Positions 42,821 through 45,524 of a DNA stretch of 45,524 bases are shown in pieces. Location: the NCBI GenBank assembly GCA_011390615.1, contig JAABSB010000006.1, positions 1-45,524 of the forward strand, read 5' to 3'. A model generated the notes under the pieces. It searched no databases, was not told the origin of the DNA, and saw only the letters and a program-made list of their open reading frames with translations. The position numbers and the translations under genes are program-made. Each line of letters opens with the position of its first letter. Position 1 is the first letter of the stretch. The DNA is from Desulfotignum sp. GTDB taxonomy: Bacteria; Desulfobacterota; Desulfobacteria; Desulfobacterales; Desulfobacteraceae.

Positions 42821-44044
42821 ATGGCGGTTGAACTTTTCATAGCCAGGCGCTATCTCAAGGCAAAGCGCAAAGAAGGGTTTATTTCTTTGATCACCTTTCT
42901 ATCCGTGGCCGGTGTCATGGTGGGGGTAATGGCCCTGGTGGTGGTGATCGCGGTCATGAACGGTGCTGAATCCGAATTCCGGCGGCGGATCCTGGGCCTG
43001 GAACCCCATATCCTGCTCATGAACTACAATGGCACCTTTGGCAGTTATGAAACAATTTTACAGGACCTGGAGACCCATGCCCGAATCAAAGATGCCTCTC
43101 CCATTTTGTTCGGACAGGCCATGATCCGGACCCGCCATGCCTTTTCAGGGGTCATGGTCAGGGGAATCCTTCCTGAGAGCAGCGCCGCCTTGATCAAGGG
43201 CTTTGATACGGATGGACTGAAAACCGCTTTGTCGGTTCATAAAGACGCAGAAAATCTGCCCGGCATCATTTTGGGAAAAACACTTGCCGGTTCCGTGGGG
43301 GTGGCGCCGGGTGATGCCATTGTTCTCATGTCCACGAACTCCTTTGTTTCCCCCATCGGTCAGATCCCTTCCATGAAACGTTTTGTGGTAAAGGGCACCT
43401 TCAGTTCCGGCATGTCCGAGTATGACGGGATGCTGGCCTATGTTCACTTGGACCAGGCCCAGATGCTCACCGGTGACAAGAAAAAAATTTCCGCCATCGG
43501 CATCTGGGTGGATGATATTTTTGCGGTAAAACAGATACGCCAAAACGTGCTGCCGGACCTGGCGTATCCCTTTTATGCCAGGGACTGGATGGAAATCAAC
43601 CACAGTCTTTTCTCCGCCTTAAAGTTGGAAAAGACCGCCATGTTTATAATTCTTACCCTGATCATCCTTGTGGCGGCATTCAATATTGCCTCTGCCTTGA
43701 TAATGATGGTCATGGAAAAGACCAGGGATATTGCTGTTCTAAAAGCCATGGGCGCCACCCATGGGGTTATTGGAAAAATATTCATTCTCAGGGGTCTGGT
43801 CATCGGTGTTCTGGGGACCTGTCTGGGAACGGTTTTCGGGGTGGTGATCTGCTGGCTGCTGAAACACTATGATTTTATCCGGCTGCCGGAAGCATATCCC
43901 TTTTCAACCCTGCCGGTACAGCTGGATCCTCTGGATGTGCTTCTGATTGCGGTAAGCGCTGTATTTATCTGTTTTGTATCCACCCTGTACCCCTCGTACA
44001 AAGCATCCAAAATGAACCCCCTGGAGGCTATTCGGTATGGATAA
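42821..44044 (+). CDS. lolC: Lipoprotein-releasing ABC transporter permease (LolC/LolE family)
   Basis: LolCDE extracts lipoproteins from the inner membrane for transport to the outer membrane. The 407-aa permease begins with the family signature FIARRYLKAKRKEGFISLIT, followed by a membrane segment (SVAGVMVGVMALVVVIAVMNGAE), a large periplasmic MacB-like domain, and three C-terminal segments. The end reads LYPSYKASKMNPLEAIRYG. It is the only permease here, so the transporter may be a homodimer (LolF-like) or its partner may lie elsewhere. The symbol is given on that understanding. It overlaps lolD by 8 bases. Confidence 0.9.
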   Translation: MAVELFIARRYLKAKRKEGFISLITFLSVAGVMVGVMALVVVIAVMNGAESEFRRRILGLEPHILLMNYNGTFGSYETILQDLETHARIKDASPILFGQAMIRTRHAFSGVMVRGILPESSAALIKGFDTDGLKTALSVHKDAENLPGIILGKTLAGSVGVAPGDAIVLMSTNSFVSPIGQIPSMKRFVVKGTFSSGMSEYDGMLAYVHLDQAQMLTGDKKKISAIGIWVDDIFAVKQIRQNVLPDLAYPFYARDWMEINHSLFSALKLEKTAMFIILTLIILVAAFNIASALIMMVMEKTRDIAVLKAMGATHGVIGKIFILRGLVIGVLGTCLGTVFGVVICWLLKHYDFIRLPEAYPFSTLPVQLDPLDVLLIAVSAVFICFVSTLYPSYKASKMNPLEAIRYG

Positions 44045-44738
44045 CCCCGGTTCTGTTCTCATGCATCTGGACCAGGTCGGCAAGACCTTTGAAAGCCCCA
44101 CCTCCGCCATTCCAATTCTCAACGATGCAGATTTCAGTATTCTCAGGGGCCAGACCCTGGCCGTTGTCGGGGCATCAGGCATTGGAAAATCCACCCTTTT
44201 AAATATCATCGGCACCCTGGACAGGCCTGACCGGGGACGGGTGATGTTTGAGGGCCAGGATATTTTTTCTTTTGCAGATGAAAAACTGGCAGCCTTCCGC
44301 AACGAACGTATCGGTTTTGTTTTTCAGTTTCATTACCTGCTCCAGGGATTTACTGCGGTGGAAAATGTTATGATTCCCGGACTCATTGCCAGGAAAAACA
44401 AAAAAACTGTTGAAAAACAGGCCGTAAATATGCTTGAAAGGGTAGGACTTGCAGACAGGCCTTTTCACCGTGTGGAAGACCTTTCCGGCGGAGAACAGCA
44501 GCGGGTTGCCATTGCCAGGGCCCTGCTGATGAAACCGGACCTGCTGCTGGCGGACGAACCCACCGGCAATCTGGATGAAAAAACCTCCGACAGCATCCAT
44601 GCACTGCTGGACCAATTGAACAAGGAACTGGGCATGACGGTCATTGTGGTCACCCATAACATGAAACTGGCCCATATGATGGAAAAAATGGTCACCATCC
44701 ACAGGGGCAGTATCGTACCGGCATTTACAAAGGAATGA
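44037..44738 (+). CDS. lolD: Lipoprotein-releasing ABC transporter ATPase
   Basis: LolD powers lipoprotein release by the LolC/E permease. The 233-aa protein has Walker A GASGIGKS (45-52), the Q-loop FVFQFHYLLQGFTAVENV (the FHYLL variant is typical of LolD), the signature LSGGEQQRVAIARAL, Walker B LLLADEPTGNLDE and the switch His in VVTHN. It overlaps the permease by 8 bases, and bamA starts 1 base after its stop. Confidence 0.95.
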   Translation: MDNPGSVLMHLDQVGKTFESPTSAIPILNDADFSILRGQTLAVVGASGIGKSTLLNIIGTLDRPDRGRVMFEGQDIFSFADEKLAAFRNERIGFVFQFHYLLQGFTAVENVMIPGLIARKNKKTVEKQAVNMLERVGLADRPFHRVEDLSGGEQQRVAIARALLMKPDLLLADEPTGNLDEKTSDSIHALLDQLNKELGMTVIVVTHNMKLAHMMEKMVTIHRGSIVPAFTKE

Positions 44739-44739
44739 A

Positions 44740-45524
44740 ATGAGAAAATTGCTGAAAACATTTGGTTTGATTCTGATAATATTTTTCTGCCTGATTCCCG
44801 GGCTGTCTGCTGACCAGCAGGTCAGTGTCGCGATTTTTCCTTTTTCCATCCAGTCAGACCAGCCCAATGAAAAACTTGCGGATGATCTGCCCCTGATGCT
44901 CAAGGATACCCTGGAAAAAGAGGGCGCAAAGGTGATCTTTGTCAAGGATTACCCAGACAAGGAAACCTGGGATGCTGCAAGATTCAGACAGGAAGGTATC
45001 CGCCTGGGTGTGGACCACATCATCACCGGCAATATTTTTATGGCCGGGCAGGCCGTCAGTATTGATACGGAAATGTATGACAGTTATGAAACCAAACCAC
45101 CCCTGACCTTTTTTTCCCAGGCAAAACTGACTGAAGGCCTTTTTTCCGCGGTCACCGACCTGACCAGGGGCATCATCGGGGAGCTTTTTGAAAAACGCAT
45201 CATTGCAGCCATTTCTGTTACCGGCAACCGCCGGGTGGAATCCGATGCCATTTTGCGGACCATTGCCTCTGCTCCCGGTGAAATCATGGATGCACAAAAA
45301 TTATCCAAAGACCTGGTATCAGTATACAAGATGGGGTTTTTTGATGATGTGGTGATCAAAAAAAAGGAACTGGACCAGGGGGTTGAAGTCATTTTTGACA
45401 TAACGGAAAAACCCAGTGTCAGAAATATCAAATTTTCACAAAACAGGGTATATAAGGATGATGAACTGTTCGGTGCTGTGGATACCAGTACCGGCTCCAT
45501 TCTCAATGTATACAAAATAAACGC
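44740..45524 (+). CDS. bamA: Outer-membrane protein assembly factor BamA, N-terminal part (3' end outside the window)
   Basis: BamA folds and inserts beta-barrel proteins into the outer membrane. 261 residues are visible from ATG 44740, with AAGGAATGA just upstream overlapping the lolD stop. A signal peptide (about 1-24, ending GLSA) is followed by an extension of about 125 residues (VSVAIFPFSIQSDQPNEKLA, then LGVDHIITGNIFMAGQAVSI) resembling TolB/CsgG-like N-terminal folds. The first POTRA domain begins near residue 153 (IAAISVTGNRRVESDAIL, then VYKMGFFDDVVIKKK), and a second begins at NIKFSQNRVYKDDEL. The N-terminal extension is absent from E. coli BamA. The order lolC-lolD-bamA groups outer-membrane biogenesis functions. 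Confidence 0.88.
   Translation, partial: MRKLLKTFGLILIIFFCLIPGLSADQQVSVAIFPFSIQSDQPNEKLADDLPLMLKDTLEKEGAKVIFVKDYPDKETWDAARFRQEGIRLGVDHIITGNIFMAGQAVSIDTEMYDSYETKPPLTFFSQAKLTEGLFSAVTDLTRGIIGELFEKRIIAAISVTGNRRVESDAILRTIASAPGEIMDAQKLSKDLVSVYKMGFFDDVVIKKKELDQGVEVIFDITEKPSVRNIKFSQNRVYKDDELFGAVDTSTGSILNVYKIN

Noticed and set aside
1-45524. CRISPR arrays, tRNA or rRNA genes, prophage or insertion sequences
   Set aside because: No regularly spaced repeats, no tRNA-like T-loop/acceptor patterns, and no transposase, integrase or phage structural genes were seen on reading both strands.

Overview
The window looks like chromosomal DNA of a sulfate-reducing deltaproteobacterium (Desulfobacterota), most probably of the Desulfobacteraceae type (Desulfobacter/Desulfotignum-like). 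The evidence is a DsrC gene, a siroheme-decarboxylase (Ahb) gene for the alternative heme pathway, a selenocysteine-containing HdrA/Flx electron-transfer operon, a PxxKW cysteine-rich protein, and a Gram-negative envelope set (Mla, Lol, BamA, KdsD). The assignment is inferred from gene content and protein style; no rRNA or tRNA gene was seen.

Layout. 1-4145 (+): the 3' end of murA, comEC and a membrane protein. 4115-8795 (-): a small ribbon-helix-helix-like gene coupled to a giant 1401-aa acyl-CoA dehydratase activase fusion. 8950-11921 (+): a phospholipid-transport cluster mlaE-mlaF-mlaD-mlaA. 11911-13178 (-): an Ahb-type siroheme decarboxylase subunit and a nitrilase-family hydrolase. 13297-13614 (-): dsrC with its own promoter and a strong bidirectional terminator. 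13789-20238 (-): a five-gene operon hdrA-flxD-flxC-flxB-flxA. 20389-23190 (+): miaA and a PBP-activator-like lipoprotein. 23343-25663 (-): kdsD and a phosphofructokinase. 25885-29454 (+): PxxKW protein, aminotransferase, ClC channel. 29451-30636 (-): marR and truA. 30790-31704 (+): a QueG-like Fe-S protein. 31757-32337 (-): an AT-rich toxin-antitoxin pair. 32771-34709 (+): argJ and an rRNA pseudouridine synthase. 34698-38532 (-): a DHH/CBS/nucleotidyltransferase fusion and trpS. 38669-45524 (+): pilC, a PilS-like kinase, lysS, lolC/E, lolD and the 5' part of bamA.

The centrepiece is the hdrA-flx operon. Two of its genes are broken by an in-frame TGA when read with the standard code, and both read through as normal proteins if the TGA is selenocysteine. 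In FlxD (MvhD family) Sec67 replaces the usual cysteine, with a perfect 6-bp SECIS-like stem-loop 22 nt downstream. In HdrA, Sec60 sits in the conserved NDC-x-x-C-I motif, with a SECIS-like hairpin beginning about 15 nt downstream. HdrA is also a tandem fusion of two HdrA-like halves (1030 aa), and no hdrB or hdrC is present. The operon has a good sigma70 promoter with a perfect 26-bp palindrome at the predicted start of transcription. It probably encodes an NAD(H)-linked, flavin-based electron-bifurcating or confurcating complex. DsrC, encoded just downstream, carries the terminal dithiol/trisulfide carrier of sulfite reduction.

Gene packing is tight. Four convergent gene pairs overlap at their stop codons, so these junctions have no intergenic terminator. 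The longest gene-poor stretch is 32338-32770, next to the toxin-antitoxin pair, and it holds an 18-bp perfect inverted repeat and no convincing gene.
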